From an uncultured Aquimarina sp. (GTDB lineage: Bacteria > Bacteroidota > Bacteroidia > Flavobacteriales > Flavobacteriaceae), in the NCBI RefSeq assembly GCF_947496855.1, contig NZ_CANMED010000001.1, positions 1,240,001 through 1,304,000 of the forward strand: a stretch of DNA of 64,000 nucleotides. The letters are read 5' to 3'. Below the pieces are notes generated by a model. It ran no database searches, had not been told where the DNA came from, and was given only the letters and a program-made list of their open reading frames with translations. Positions 37,581-46,424 of this stretch are shown here, one piece after another (the stretch's first letter is position 1; each line of letters begins with the position of its first letter). A program made the position numbers and the translations under genes.

Positions 37581-38297
37581 ATGAAATTAGATATCCTAGC
37601 TATTGGCGCACATCCAGATGATGTGGAATTAAGCTGTTCGGGCACGCTAGCAAAAGAAATAGATAAAGGTAAAAAAGTTGGGATACTAGATCTCACCCGA
37701 GGAGAACTAGGAACAAGAGGAACACCTGAAATAAGAGACAAGGAAGCAAAAGACGCTGCAAGAATACTTGGCGTATTAGTTAGAGAAAATTTAGGTTTTA
37801 GAGATGGTTTCTTTACAAATGACGAAGTTCACCAGCTAGCCATTATCAAGATACTAAGAAAATATCAACCAGAAATTGTTCTTTGCAATGCAGTTAAGGA
37901 TCGTCATATAGATCACGGAAAAGGAAGTAAATTAACTAGTGATGCTTGTTTCTTATCCGGATTACGCAGAATAGAGACATCAGTAAATGGTAAAACTCAA
38001 GATGCCTGGAGACCAAAAAAAGTATATCATTATATTCAATGGGAGATTCTTAAGCCTGACTTTGTTGTTGATATAAGTGGATACATAGACAAAAAGATGG
38101 AAAGTGTAATGGCATACAAAACTCAATTTTACGATACTGATAGTAAAGCTCCATCTACGCCAATATCAAGTAAGAATTTTAAAGACAGTATTGAGTATCG
38201 TGCAGCTGATCTAGGTAGAATTATTGGCGTAGAATATGCAGAAGGTTATACCGTAGAACGCTATGCTGCAGTAGATTCTATTTTTGATTTAATATAA
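37581..38297 (+). CDS. bshB1: Bacillithiol biosynthesis deacetylase BshB1
   Basis: A 238-residue zinc-dependent PIG-L/LmbE deacetylase that removes the acetyl group from GlcNAc-malate in bacillithiol synthesis. The metal-binding AHPDD motif is at residues 9-13 (IGAHPDDVELSCSG), and the second histidine region is DRHIDHGKGS. RGELGTRGT is typical of BshB1. The ATG at 37581 is chosen over an in-frame TTG at 37569 that lies inside the preceding gene. It is cotranscribed with the PLP lyase. Confidence 0.94.
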   Translation: MKLDILAIGAHPDDVELSCSGTLAKEIDKGKKVGILDLTRGELGTRGTPEIRDKEAKDAARILGVLVRENLGFRDGFFTNDEVHQLAIIKILRKYQPEIVLCNAVKDRHIDHGKGSKLTSDACFLSGLRRIETSVNGKTQDAWRPKKVYHYIQWEILKPDFVVDISGYIDKKMESVMAYKTQFYDTDSKAPSTPISSKNFKDSIEYRAADLGRIIGVEYAEGYTVERYAAVDSIFDLI

Positions 38298-38310
38298 TTT
38301 CATTTTTTAC

Positions 38311-38341
38311 TTTGTAGAAATATAAAAATGCCTTATTTTTG
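38311..38341 (+). promoter_or_regulatory. Promoter of tRNA-His
   Basis: TTTG (38311-38314), a 19-bp spacer and TATTTTTG (38334-38341) form a complete Bacteroidota sigma-A-type promoter ending 16 bp before the tRNA. Confidence 0.8.
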
Positions 38342-38357
38342 CAGCCGAAATTAAATG

Positions 38358-38431
38358 GTGGTTGTAGCTCAGTTGGTTAGAGCATTGGTTTGTGGTACCA
38401 AGGGTCGCGGGTTCGAATCCCGTCTTCCACC
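38358..38431 (+). tRNA. tRNA-His (anticodon GTG)
   Basis: The cloverleaf is present: D-arm GCTC/GAGC, anticodon stem TTGGT/ACCAA with loop TTGTGGT (anticodon GTG), and T-arm with TTCGAAT. G at 38357 provides the extra 5' G of tRNA-His opposite the discriminator C. The acceptor stem has two adjacent T-T oppositions (38362 and 38363 with 38425 and 38426). CCA is not encoded. Confidence 0.92.
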
Positions 38432-38441
38432 CTTTACAAAG

Positions 38442-38472
38442 AAAAAGACTCTGTTCACGCAGAGTCTTTTTA
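38442..38472. terminator. Bidirectional terminator after tRNA-His
   Basis: A perfect 12-bp stem AAAAAGACTCTG/CAGAGTCTTTTT (38442-38453 with 38460-38471) has a 6-base loop. It lies between tRNA-His and the convergent peptidase gene and can serve both. Confidence 0.93.
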
Positions 38473-38497
38473 ATTTACAGTCAATAAAATTTCTTTA

Positions 38498-39550
38498 CTA
38501 TTCACTACCAATACCATCTACCACCAATCTTTTTTCCCTATTGGCTACTTCCCAAGCAGTATAAAAGACCAGTTTAGCTCGTTTAGTCATAAGATCATAT
38601 TCTATCTTATCCGCAGTATCTGTGGGCTTATGATAATCCTCATGTACCCCATTAAAATAAAATATAATCGGAATATTATGTTTTGCAAAATTATAATGAT
38701 CGCTTCTGTAATAGAATCGATTAGGATCGTCTTTTGCATTATAAGTATAATCGAGATTAAGTTTCGTGTATTTAGTATTTACCTCTTCGCTTAAATTGTG
38801 TAATTCAGTGCTCAACCTATCACTACCTATTAAATATATATAATCGCTCTTATCTTCGCCTTCGTGATCTTTATCAATACGACCAATCATATCTATATTT
38901 AGATTTGTAATGGTATTCTCTAAAGAAAAAATAGGGTTTTCTGTGTAATATTTCGAACCATACAGTCCTTTTTCTTCACCAGTGACATGTAAAAACAATA
39001 CCGATCTTTTAGGTCCGTGACCGTCTTTAACTGCTTTCGTAAAAGCTTCAGCAATCTCTAAGAGACTAACGGTTCCTGACCCATCATCATCTGCTCCATT
39101 ATATACATTTCCTTTGCTATCAACTCCTATATGATCATAATGGGCAGATATCACTACAGTTTCATCAGGTTTTTCAGAACCTTTTATATATGCCAACACA
39201 TTTTCTGAAGATTTAATCCCTCCCCTAAAATAACTCTCAGGTATTACCTGAAAATACTCATCATCGCCAATTGGCGATGGAATATTCATTCTTTTGTATT
39301 GATTCTTTAAAAACTCAGCTGCCTTTTTCTGACCAGGCTCTCCTGTATCTCTGCCTTCAAAGTCATCTCCTGCAAACGTAAACAAGTACTCTTTAAGCTC
39401 CTCAGCAGTTATAGTTTCGGCATAAGATGCAACATCCAATTTATCTTCTTTTACGTTTGAAGAACTAGAACCACCCGTATTTGAAGAATTCTGTGAACTT
39501 CCGCAGGAATAAAGAACAGATAAACTAAACACAATTAAAATATTTCTCAT
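38498..39550 (-). CDS. M28-family zinc aminopeptidase lipoprotein
   Basis: A 350-residue secreted metallopeptidase. From the chosen start (39550) the signal ends in a lipobox VLYSC (Cys16). An in-frame ATG at 39577 would add nine residues before the signal and is less likely. Zinc ligands of the M28 dinuclear site are visible: SAHYDHIG, NGADDDGSG, VTGEEKGLYGS, NIDMIGR and RSDHYNF. It cleaves N-terminal amino acids from peptides, anchored to the envelope. It is monocistronic, divergent from tRNA-Ser. Confidence 0.93.
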   Translation of the reverse strand: MRNILIVFSLSVLYSCGSSQNSSNTGGSSSSNVKEDKLDVASYAETITAEELKEYLFTFAGDDFEGRDTGEPGQKKAAEFLKNQYKRMNIPSPIGDDEYFQVIPESYFRGGIKSSENVLAYIKGSEKPDETVVISAHYDHIGVDSKGNVYNGADDDGSGTVSLLEIAEAFTKAVKDGHGPKRSVLFLHVTGEEKGLYGSKYYTENPIFSLENTITNLNIDMIGRIDKDHEGEDKSDYIYLIGSDRLSTELHNLSEEVNTKYTKLNLDYTYNAKDDPNRFYYRSDHYNFAKHNIPIIFYFNGVHEDYHKPTDTADKIEYDLMTKRAKLVFYTAWEVANREKRLVVDGIGSE

Positions 39551-39675
39551 TAAATTCTTTTTTTTTACACTATGCAATATACAGATTTAGAGGGAGATGA
39601 TTTTCTGAATGTTTTCTTAAAAAGAATTACAAAAAATTAATTGTAAAAAATCTTCTTAGAATTAAAAAAGGTTGT

Positions 39676-39683
39676 TATATTTG
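39676..39683 (+). promoter_or_regulatory. Candidate -7 element of tRNA-Ser
   Basis: TATATTTG matches TAnnTTTG 38 bp before the tRNA. The -33 half is not clear. Confidence 0.5.
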
Positions 39684-39721
39684 CACCCGCATTCAGGGAA
39701 TACCTGATGAGACTAAACACT

Positions 39722-39806
39722 GGAGAATTGGCAGAGTGGTCGAATGCGGCAGTCTTGAAAACTGTTGAGGGTCACACCTCCGGGGGTTCGAATCCCTCAT
39801 TCTCCG
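39722..39806 (+). tRNA. tRNA-Ser (anticodon TGA)
   Basis: An 85-nt class II tRNA with perfect acceptor stem GGAGAAT/ATTCTCC, anticodon loop CTTGAAA (anticodon TGA), a long variable arm around TTGAGGGTCACACCTC and T-loop TTCGAAT. CCA is not encoded. Confidence 0.95.
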
Positions 39807-39810
39807 CATT

Positions 39811-39849
39811 AAAAAGATGCTTTACAACTTAATTGTAGAGCATTTTTTG
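39811..39849 (+). terminator. Terminator of tRNA-Ser
   Basis: The long stem AGATGCTTTACAA/TTGTAGAGCATTT, with one mismatch and a 5-base loop, is followed by a T-run just after the tRNA. Confidence 0.85.
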
Positions 39850-39985
39850 GTTTTAGATGTGTTAGGAATAAAATTCTCGTAAGTAACTAAAATAAAAAAT
39901 GATCCTAGTCATAAGCCAAAATATTTAATTGATGTATCCATGACTTAATCAAGCATCATTAAAAACAATCCCTTTTTATCTACAA

Positions 39986-40021
39986 ATACCCTTTACATAT
40001 TTATTTACAGGGTGTTTTTTT
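39986..40021 (+). terminator. Orphan terminator-like hairpin
   Basis: ACCCT and AGGGT arms enclose about 17 bases and are followed by eight Ts on the plus strand. The nearest plus-strand gene, tRNA-Ser, already has its own terminator. The stretch 39850-39985 shows no gene. Confidence 0.4.
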
Positions 40022-40077
40022 TGAACTGTTTAAACTTCCTTAACAGAACCAACTTATCTTATCGCTACAAGAACACA

Positions 40078-40479
40078 CTACAAACGCTCCCACATTTTGT
40101 CCGCATTTAATCTAAAAGTGCCTAAGTGATCAAAACTACATTCAGATGGAGCTATAATAGATAAAAAAGGCTCTTCTTTTCTATTTCTATACAAATGGTA
40201 TATTTCTCCTACGATAGGCTCAAAAGTAAATTTAGCATTATAAACTAAGTTATTATACTCAAACTCCTCCATCAAAACATCATATTGTGCTTTAAGTTCA
40301 TCGTACTTAGCTTTTACTTGTTTATTTACTTTATGAACATTGGTGTTTTTCCAAGCCACGGTATCTGGTATCGTAATCACCGGAGCTGATACATCTGTAG
40401 CATATGGCTTTAATGCTGCATCATAACGATTTTCTTCTTCATTAAAAACTACCTGATCTGGTTTTTTCTCACTCATCAT
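40078..40479 (-). CDS. DUF2452 family protein
   Basis: A 133-residue cytoplasmic protein matching the DUF2452 pattern (ALKPYATDVSAPVI, later GEIYHLYRNRKEEPFLSIIAP). No catalytic motif is recognised. It is the last gene of the photolyase operon, and its ATG (two adjacent Met codons) lies next to the stop of TIGR03643. DUF2452 genes occur with photolyases in other bacteria, so a role in light or UV response is inferred from context. Confidence 0.82.
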   Translation of the reverse strand: MMSEKKPDQVVFNEEENRYDAALKPYATDVSAPVITIPDTVAWKNTNVHKVNKQVKAKYDELKAQYDVLMEEFEYNNLVYNAKFTFEPIVGEIYHLYRNRKEEPFLSIIAPSECSFDHLGTFRLNADKMWERL

Positions 40480-40758
40480 TTATCTTTTTGAAATTTTATT
40501 ATGTGTAATCTGTCTTTGTCGAGAACATTTAAATCTACCGTCTTCAAAATTACGTTTTTTGAGATGTTTTGTTTTTCGACCTTGTACTCTTTTTCGCCAC
40601 ATTCTAAAACTAGACGGCTTCATTTCTTTGCGCATAAGATCTATAACCTGCTGTTCTTTTAATCCAAACTGCATCAAAATGGCATCAAAAGTCGTGCGAT
40701 CTTCCCAAGCCATTTCAATAATTCTATCTATATCTCTTATCGTTAAGTCTTTTTCCAT
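40480..40758 (-). CDS. TIGR03643 (DUF2805) family protein
   Basis: A 92-residue basic protein with the family core RDIDRIIEMAWEDRTTFDAI and QFGLKEQQVIDLMR, then MKPSSFRMWRKRVQGRKTKH. It looks like a small HTH-type fold followed by a basic tail, so nucleic-acid binding is plausible. It is 6 bp downstream of a photolyase gene and abuts DUF2452. The family is known for neighbouring photolyase genes; function is unknown. Confidence 0.88.
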   Translation of the reverse strand: MEKDLTIRDIDRIIEMAWEDRTTFDAILMQFGLKEQQVIDLMRKEMKPSSFRMWRKRVQGRKTKHLKKRNFEDGRFKCSRQRQITHNKISKR

Positions 40759-40764
40759 TTCGGT

Positions 40765-42243
40765 TTATATTTTTCTGTTTGGTAATGTATGTTTTTTTAA
40801 AATTCGATGACTTTCCTTTTTTACCAGCGCATCATCTTTCATATCCCATAAGGTGTCACTTGCTTTTTTACGAGTAGTACTTATATCTACTATCGGAAAA
40901 GGATAATCTACACCTATTTCAAAATTATTAAATTGCTGCTCGAGCGGTGGCATTTTATAAGGCTCATGAATGTATGTTAATGGCACATTTTCCAATTCAG
41001 GAATCCATTTTCTAATAAAAATTCCTTCTGGATCATGCTCTATACTATTCTTTACAGGGTTATATATTCGAAGTGTATTAATTCCTGTTTCGCCCGCTTG
41101 CATTTGGAGTTGTGGAAAATGAATACCCGGTTCAAAATCTAAAAACATACTTGACAGATGTGCACTAGCCTCCTGCCAAGGTTGCCAAAGATTATGGGTA
41201 AAAAAAGAAACTACCAAAGCTCTCATTCTGAAATTAATATAGCCGGTTTCCTTTAAACACCTCATGCAGGCATCTACTAACGGATATCCAGTTACACCTT
41301 CTTTCCAAGCGGCTTGATATGCTTCAGAAATTTGTTTCTTTAATTTTCTGTATCCTTTATTTATACTTTCGAATTCCATAATATCTTCCATTTCGAACTT
41401 TTGTATAAAATGTACTTGCCACTGTAACCTGGACGTAAAAGCATCAATTTGTTTTTTACTACTGGAAATTTCTCTGTGTTTTACAGCATATTGCCATACC
41501 TGTCTTATTGAAAGGTTTCCCCAAGCTATATAAGGGGACAAACGACTACAACCCTTACGCGCAAGTTCTGGTTTAGAAATATGAAAACTATAATTCTTAT
41601 AACGACCTCTAAAAAAAGAGGTCAAATACTCATAACCCTTAGTGGTTCCTCCTACTTGGAAATTGTAATCTATTGATGTGTCTAAATTGACAATATTAAA
41701 AACTTTTTCGAGCTCTACAATCTTTTCAAGAGAAATAAAACTTTCAGGGTTTGGATTGAATTCAAATTGTGATTGATTCATATAATGTTCACAATCATCT
41801 TTCCAATTCTCTCTATTCCGGAGCCCTCTATGAATACCATTATTCGTATTCTCTATCCATTGAATTAAATTATTTTTACAAAAACGCGAGAAAGCCTTAT
41901 CCCTTTCATAAGTAATTCTAATACCTGTCTCTTGATGAGAAAACACTTGATCTATTTTCCAAAATTGTTGTAAAGTACCAATCGTATGAATAACCTCTGA
42001 AGAAACACACAATACCTTTGTATCATATGGGAGTAATTGGGTATTTAAATCATCAAGTGATTGCTTTATAAAATTCCAATGTCGTTCACTATAATGTTTA
42101 TCTTCTTTTAGCGTGTTCTCAAAAACGTACAATAATAGAGTTGGCGAATCAGTTGCAATTGCGTTATACACAGCTTCATTATCTTGTAATCGAAGATCTC
42201 GCTTAAACCAAACTATATTTATATGTTTTTTATTAATACTCAT
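40765..42243 (-). CDS. Class I deoxyribodipyrimidine photolyase / cryptochrome
   Basis: A 492-residue flavoprotein with an N-terminal photolyase alpha/beta domain ([12 protein letters not shown] at about 11-22) for an antenna chromophore and a C-terminal helical FAD-binding domain. The FAD/DNA region shows [21 protein letters not shown], given here as [10 protein letters not shown] and TGYINFRMR, then the family-typical TLRIYNP. It repairs UV-induced pyrimidine dimers with blue light, or acts as a cryptochrome. It overlaps the FeS photolyase gene by 11 bp, so the two are translationally coupled. Confidence 0.9.
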   Translation of the reverse strand: MSINKKHINIVWFKRDLRLQDNEAVYNAIATDSPTLLLYVFENTLKEDKHYSERHWNFIKQSLDDLNTQLLPYDTKVLCVSSEVIHTIGTLQQFWKIDQVFSHQETGIRITYERDKAFSRFCKNNLIQWIENTNNGIHRGLRNRENWKDDCEHYMNQSQFEFNPNPESFISLEKIVELEKVFNIVNLDTSIDYNFQVGGTTKGYEYLTSFFRGRYKNYSFHISKPELARKGCSRLSPYIAWGNLSIRQVWQYAVKHREISSSKKQIDAFTSRLQWQVHFIQKFEMEDIMEFESINKGYRKLKKQISEAYQAAWKEGVTGYPLVDACMRCLKETGYINFRMRALVVSFFTHNLWQPWQEASAHLSSMFLDFEPGIHFPQLQMQAGETGINTLRIYNPVKNSIEHDPEGIFIRKWIPELENVPLTYIHEPYKMPPLEQQFNNFEIGVDYPFPIVDISTTRKKASDTLWDMKDDALVKKESHRILKKHTLPNRKI

Positions 42244-43765
42244 CAGGGTTTTCGATAATATGATTAGCTCTTTCTTTTAATTTAAGTAATTTTTCTTTAT
42301 CCATTTTGTGCAATAAGCTCAACATCATAGACATTCGTTGATTACCTTCAAAATATTCTTGCTTTTCATCCAAAAAATTCCAGTAAAGAGAATTGAAAGG
42401 ACAAGCATCTTCCTCGTGTTTTTTTGACACTTTATAATGACAACCTTTACAATAATTACTCATTTTATTGATGTAGCTACCACTAGAAACGTATGGCTTT
42501 GTTGCCACCAATCCACCGTCTGCAAATTGACTCATGCCTCGAGTGTTTGTAATTTCCACCCATTCAATAGCATCAATATAAACACCTAAATACCACTGAT
42601 CAACCTCATCAGGATCTGTCATTGTTAACAAAGCATAATTGCCTGTAATCATTAGACGCTGTATATGATGTGCATATGCATCGTCTAGACTCTGTCGAAT
42701 CGCAGAACTCATACAATTCATTTTGGTATCACCTGTCCAATAAAACCCTGGAAGCTTATTACTATTATTAAGCTCATTTAGATTTTTATAACCTGGCATT
42801 TTCGCCCAATACATCCCGCGCATATACTCTCTCCAACCAAGTATCTGACGTACAAACCCTTCTACCTGTGATATATCTATTTCTTCTTTTTGATTTCTCC
42901 AATGCTCAATAACCTTAGTAATCACTTCCATTGGATGAAGCATTTTACTATTCATTGCAAAAGAAAGTCTACTATGAAACAAAAATTTCTCGTCGCCATG
43001 CATGGCATCTTGATAATCTCCAAAATAAATCAACAAGTTTTCACAGAAATAATCTAGCAACGATAAACACTCTTCTCTGGATGTAGGCCAATTAAATTCT
43101 TTTGGGTCAATGCTACCAAGAGTCTTTACATTAAACTTTTTAACAAGACCAACTAAATCATTAACATCTTTCCTTAAATCTCTCTGACTAGGAATTTCAG
43201 GACTACCTTTCCACTTTTTTCGGTTACTTTGGTCAAAATTCCACTTTCCACCTTCGGGATCTTTCTTGGTAATCATCATAATGTCGTATTTCTTTCGCAT
43301 ATCGCGATAAAAATATTCCATCGTATATTGCTTCTTACCTTTAAAAAAATTAGAAAAATCTCCTCTAGATGTAAGAAAATGCTCCGTATCGAAGACTTCC
43401 GTTTCAATAGATAATTGATTACAGAAATCTTTCAGTTGCTTATCCAATCGATATTCATCCGGAAGTTGATATTCGAATTTAGTAATGTTTTTTATTCTTA
43501 TAATCTTTTCGAGATTAGCTACTAACTCTTGTTGGTTATCCTGATGATCTAGTTCATAATAAATCGTATCTAAACCTTTCTTAGTTAACCAGGAAGCAAA
43601 ATTTCGCATGCTCTGAAAAAAACCTACTACTTTCTGAATATGGTGTACCGTATAATCAGTTTCTTGGCGCATTTCGGCCATAAAATAGCAGACCTCTTCT
43701 TTGGTATCATTATACCAAGAATGCTTATAATTTAATTGATCGCCAAGTAATAAACGTAATGTCAT
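42233..43765 (-). CDS. FeS-BCP photolyase, PhrB-like prokaryotic (6-4) photolyase
   Basis: A 510-residue iron-sulfur photolyase. Four cysteines, Cys351, Cys439, Cys442 and Cys455, reproduce the spacing of the [4Fe-4S] ligands of Agrobacterium PhrB (350, 438, 441, 454). The N-terminal domain starts [10 protein letters not shown], as in the deoxyribodipyrimidine photolyase-related family, whose antenna is a lumazine. [15 protein letters not shown] around 367-381 is typical. It repairs (6-4) photoproducts. It is 3 bp downstream of the DASH cryptochrome gene. Confidence 0.93.
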   Translation of the reverse strand: MTLRLLLGDQLNYKHSWYNDTKEEVCYFMAEMRQETDYTVHHIQKVVGFFQSMRNFASWLTKKGLDTIYYELDHQDNQQELVANLEKIIRIKNITKFEYQLPDEYRLDKQLKDFCNQLSIETEVFDTEHFLTSRGDFSNFFKGKKQYTMEYFYRDMRKKYDIMMITKKDPEGGKWNFDQSNRKKWKGSPEIPSQRDLRKDVNDLVGLVKKFNVKTLGSIDPKEFNWPTSREECLSLLDYFCENLLIYFGDYQDAMHGDEKFLFHSRLSFAMNSKMLHPMEVITKVIEHWRNQKEEIDISQVEGFVRQILGWREYMRGMYWAKMPGYKNLNELNNSNKLPGFYWTGDTKMNCMSSAIRQSLDDAYAHHIQRLMITGNYALLTMTDPDEVDQWYLGVYIDAIEWVEITNTRGMSQFADGGLVATKPYVSSGSYINKMSNYCKGCHYKVSKKHEEDACPFNSLYWNFLDEKQEYFEGNQRMSMMLSLLHKMDKEKLLKLKERANHIIENPDEY

Positions 43766-43768
43766 AAA

Positions 43769-45067
43769 TCAAAATAAGGTTTGTTGTAGCCAAAGGCTTT
43801 GAAATTTTTGTTGCGGATCATATCGTTGTGATTGGAGTTCTATATTGAATTTACGATCTCTTGGATCATTACCAACTCCGGCAACATATTGCCAGTTTCC
43901 ATAATTACTATGAACATCATAATCAACTAATAGTGATTCAAAATATGCCGCCCCGATCCTCCAATCCAATTTCAACTCTTTGGCAAAATAAGAAGCTACA
44001 TTTTGTCGACCGCGATTACTCATCCAACCTGTATTTTTAAGCTCTATCATATTTGCATTAATAAAAGGTTCTTTGGTTTCTCCATTAATCCATTGATGAA
44101 TACTTTGAATATCTTGCAACCAAGAATAATCTTTATAAAGTATCCCCTTTATTTTAAAAAGATCATTCCCATATTTTAAGGAGATGTACTTAAAAAAATC
44201 TCTCCAAATTAATTCAAAAATAAGCCAATATGTACTTTGGTTTTTCTGTATATCATTCTCATAATTTCGAACCTGATGATAAATTGTACGTGCAGAAACT
44301 GATCCATTAGATAGCCAAGCTGACATCTTAGAACTATAATCTGCACCTACTAACCCATTCCTTGTTTTCTTATAATATGAAAGCCTTTTTGTATTCCAAA
44401 AATAATCTTGGACCCTTTTCTTTGCCTGATTCTCCCCTCCTTTAAAAGGGAAAGCAGTTCTAGAATCCGTTCCTAATTCCTGAAAACCAAGATCAGATAT
44501 TTTTGGAATATTTGTAGTATTTTCTACTAAATTTTCGGATACCAAAGATGTAATTACAACTTCAGTTCTAACCTTAGCAAATTTTTCACATTCCTTTCTG
44601 AAATTAGTAAACACTTTTGGAATATTCTCAATATCGAAAGGAATATCATCTGGATGAAAAAGAAACTGATCATATGATTCTAACCAGTCTACACTTGAAT
44701 TATTTACCTCATTTTTAGTGAAATTTAAAATCTTCGTTTCTTCATTAGTCCATTCTTTTTGAAGATATACTTTGTTTATTTTATAGTATTCAATAAGTTT
44801 TGAGAAAATTTTTTCAGGCTTATTTTGATAAACCAGTAACGTGATATTAAGTTTGTTTAAATTTTCCTTTAATTCCGTTACACTTTCTAAAAGAAATTTA
44901 GCTCTATACTTCTCTGTTTTCTTAAAACCAAACTGATCTAGTTCGAATAATCTCGGATCAAAAAAATATACAGCAATTACTTTATCACTATTAGATACAG
45001 CATTATATAAAGAAGTATTGTCAGTAATTCTTAAATCATTTCTAAACCATACAAGTCCTGTCTTCAT
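43769..45067 (-). CDS. DASH-type cryptochrome / photolyase
   Basis: A 432-residue cryptochrome-DASH. The N-terminus GLVWFRNDLRITDN is the photolyase domain. The FAD domain ends with SNRGRQNVASYFAKEL, then DYDVHSNYGNWQYVAGVGND and the DASH-specific tail NIELQSQRYDP, given in short pieces. DASH proteins bind FAD and folate and repair dimers in single-stranded DNA. It lies 17 bp after the DUF2256 gene and starts the run of three light-driven enzymes. Confidence 0.93.
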   Translation of the reverse strand: MKTGLVWFRNDLRITDNTSLYNAVSNSDKVIAVYFFDPRLFELDQFGFKKTEKYRAKFLLESVTELKENLNKLNITLLVYQNKPEKIFSKLIEYYKINKVYLQKEWTNEETKILNFTKNEVNNSSVDWLESYDQFLFHPDDIPFDIENIPKVFTNFRKECEKFAKVRTEVVITSLVSENLVENTTNIPKISDLGFQELGTDSRTAFPFKGGENQAKKRVQDYFWNTKRLSYYKKTRNGLVGADYSSKMSAWLSNGSVSARTIYHQVRNYENDIQKNQSTYWLIFELIWRDFFKYISLKYGNDLFKIKGILYKDYSWLQDIQSIHQWINGETKEPFINANMIELKNTGWMSNRGRQNVASYFAKELKLDWRIGAAYFESLLVDYDVHSNYGNWQYVAGVGNDPRDRKFNIELQSQRYDPQQKFQSLWLQQTLF

Positions 45068-45084
45068 AATATTTGATAAATAAT

Positions 45085-45243
45085 TTATAGCTTATTAACT
45101 GCTACTTTCGTTTTACCCCTATTATTTCTGCATCTATCACTACAATACTTTACTTCTTCCCAAACCTTTTCCCACTTCTTTCTCCAACTAAAAGGTCGTT
45201 CACATACTTTACAGATTTTAGAAGGCAAATTAGATTTTTTCAT
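45085..45243 (-). CDS. DUF2256 zinc-ribbon small protein
   Basis: A 52-residue small gene. It has four cysteines in the pattern CKVC-x19-CSDRC (Cys11, Cys14, Cys34, Cys38) and the DUF2256 signature [20 protein letters not shown]. It is a likely zinc-binding protein of unknown role. DUF2256 genes are repeatedly found next to photolyases and cryptochromes. It is the first gene of the operon, with the inverted-repeat operator only 10 bp before its ATG. Confidence 0.9.
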   Translation of the reverse strand: MKKSNLPSKICKVCERPFSWRKKWEKVWEEVKYCSDRCRNNRGKTKVAVNKL

Positions 45244-45253
45244 ATCCTAAAAT

Positions 45254-45285
45254 TTGTTTAACAAAATTAATAAATTGTTAAACAA
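45254..45285. promoter_or_regulatory. Operator copy 1: TTGTTTAAC-N14-GTTAAACAA
   Basis: Perfect 9-bp arms (45254-45262 and 45277-45285) are separated by exactly 14 bp. A minus-strand -7 candidate TAATTTTG (45262-45269), with TTTTG 21 bp upstream of it, lies inside the element. A protein bound here should therefore control transcription of the photolyase operon directly. Confidence 0.85.
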
Positions 45286-45345
45286 AAATACAAAATTAAG
45301 ATAATCATAACAAGAAATAAACGTTAAGAATAGCCCAATTATATA

Positions 45346-45765
45346 CTATACAGAAACAAAGTATAAGAGCAAACTATAAAGAAAAACGGTTGTCCATAAA
45401 AATGTACGTAACCAGTTAAGATTGATCAATCTATTTATAAGCTTACTATCAAAATTTCCATCCGAAATATAACTATGCATAGGAACGAATTGTAAAAAAG
45501 TAGATAACCAAACAACGACTACCAAAATTAAACTTATCAAGGTATAAATACTAAAAGATTTATAAACGAAAATAACATTGATTAAAAGTTGACCTATCAT
45601 TAAAGGCATAACGACCACACCTATTCTAACGGTGTACACACTATGCCATTTCATCAAATCTTGTTTTTGAAAATGTTCAAAGCTAGGATATATAATAAGC
45701 TGCACAATCCAGATCAAAATCAATAAGCCAAAATCTAAAAGCAACCTAATTACAGTAAAATCCAT
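45346..45765 (-). CDS. Small four-helix membrane protein of the photoprotection cluster
   Basis: A 139-residue integral membrane protein with four hydrophobic segments (about 6-27, 48-66, 71-93 and 116-137). I do not recognise a named family. It lies 5 bp after the flavin reductase gene and ends the folE operon. Similar small membrane proteins sit in photolyase clusters of other bacteria; function is unknown. Confidence 0.75.
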   Translation of the reverse strand: MDFTVIRLLLDFGLLILIWIVQLIIYPSFEHFQKQDLMKWHSVYTVRIGVVVMPLMIGQLLINVIFVYKSFSIYTLISLILVVVVWLSTFLQFVPMHSYISDGNFDSKLINRLINLNWLRTFLWTTVFLYSLLLYFVSV

Positions 45766-45770
45766 TTTGT

Positions 45771-46400
45771 TTAAAAATCAGGTATTTCAGCTGCTCTTGC
45801 ATAAGGATACTCTGCTATTTTCTCTAAAGCGTAATAAGTATTTAATCCAGAAATACCAACTGTATCAGTAATACTTAAATCTAAATCCAAATGATCTCCA
45901 ATAATCTTTTCAGGAATTATCAAATGCTTTATTTCGCCTATCATCAAAATAGTACCATTAAGACGAATATTTATAGCTTCTACAAATTTTAATCCTATCT
46001 TCAGTTTACTTTCTTTAACAAAAGGAGCTTCAAATTCTGATATATATTCTTCATTCAAACCACATTTTTCAAACTCGGAATCATTTCTATCCAACTTAGC
46101 AGAGGTATAATGTGCGTTTTTAACAAAAGATCTTTCTACATGATTAATTGTATACTGACCATTCTGTAAAATATTTTCATAGGTATGTCGAGGAACTTCG
46201 CCAATTGGTCTCATAATAAATCCCATAAGGGCGGGATCACTCCCTAAATGAACTACAGAACTGAATATTGCAACATTGGTTTTTCCATCATCAGCAATCG
46301 TTCCAATAAGATTTGCTGGTTTAATCCCTGATACAGCATTTACTATTTTTAGTCGCTGCACACGATCCATAGACGCTATCTGTTGTTTTGTATAATGCAT
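45771..46400 (-). CDS. Flavin reductase-like FMN-binding split-barrel protein
   Basis: A 209-residue protein of the flavin reductase-like domain family (split beta-barrel). PANLIGTIADDGKTNVAIFSSV and GFIMRPIGEVPRHTYENI, cited in pieces, match the FMN-binding core. It probably reduces or binds flavin. It is the second gene of the folE operon, 24 bp downstream, beside three FAD photolyases. A link to flavin supply or redox state in the light response is inferred. Confidence 0.85.
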   Translation of the reverse strand: MHYTKQQIASMDRVQRLKIVNAVSGIKPANLIGTIADDGKTNVAIFSSVVHLGSDPALMGFIMRPIGEVPRHTYENILQNGQYTINHVERSFVKNAHYTSAKLDRNDSEFEKCGLNEEYISEFEAPFVKESKLKIGLKFVEAINIRLNGTILMIGEIKHLIIPEKIIGDHLDLDLSITDTVGISGLNTYYALEKIAEYPYARAAEIPDF

Positions 46401-46424
46401 ATTAATAAGAGCTATTGTCTTGAA

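Noticed and set aside
38355..38564. Open frame of 69 codons starting at tRNA-His
   Set aside because: It translates through the tRNA, its terminator and the end of the M28 gene; it is not a gene.
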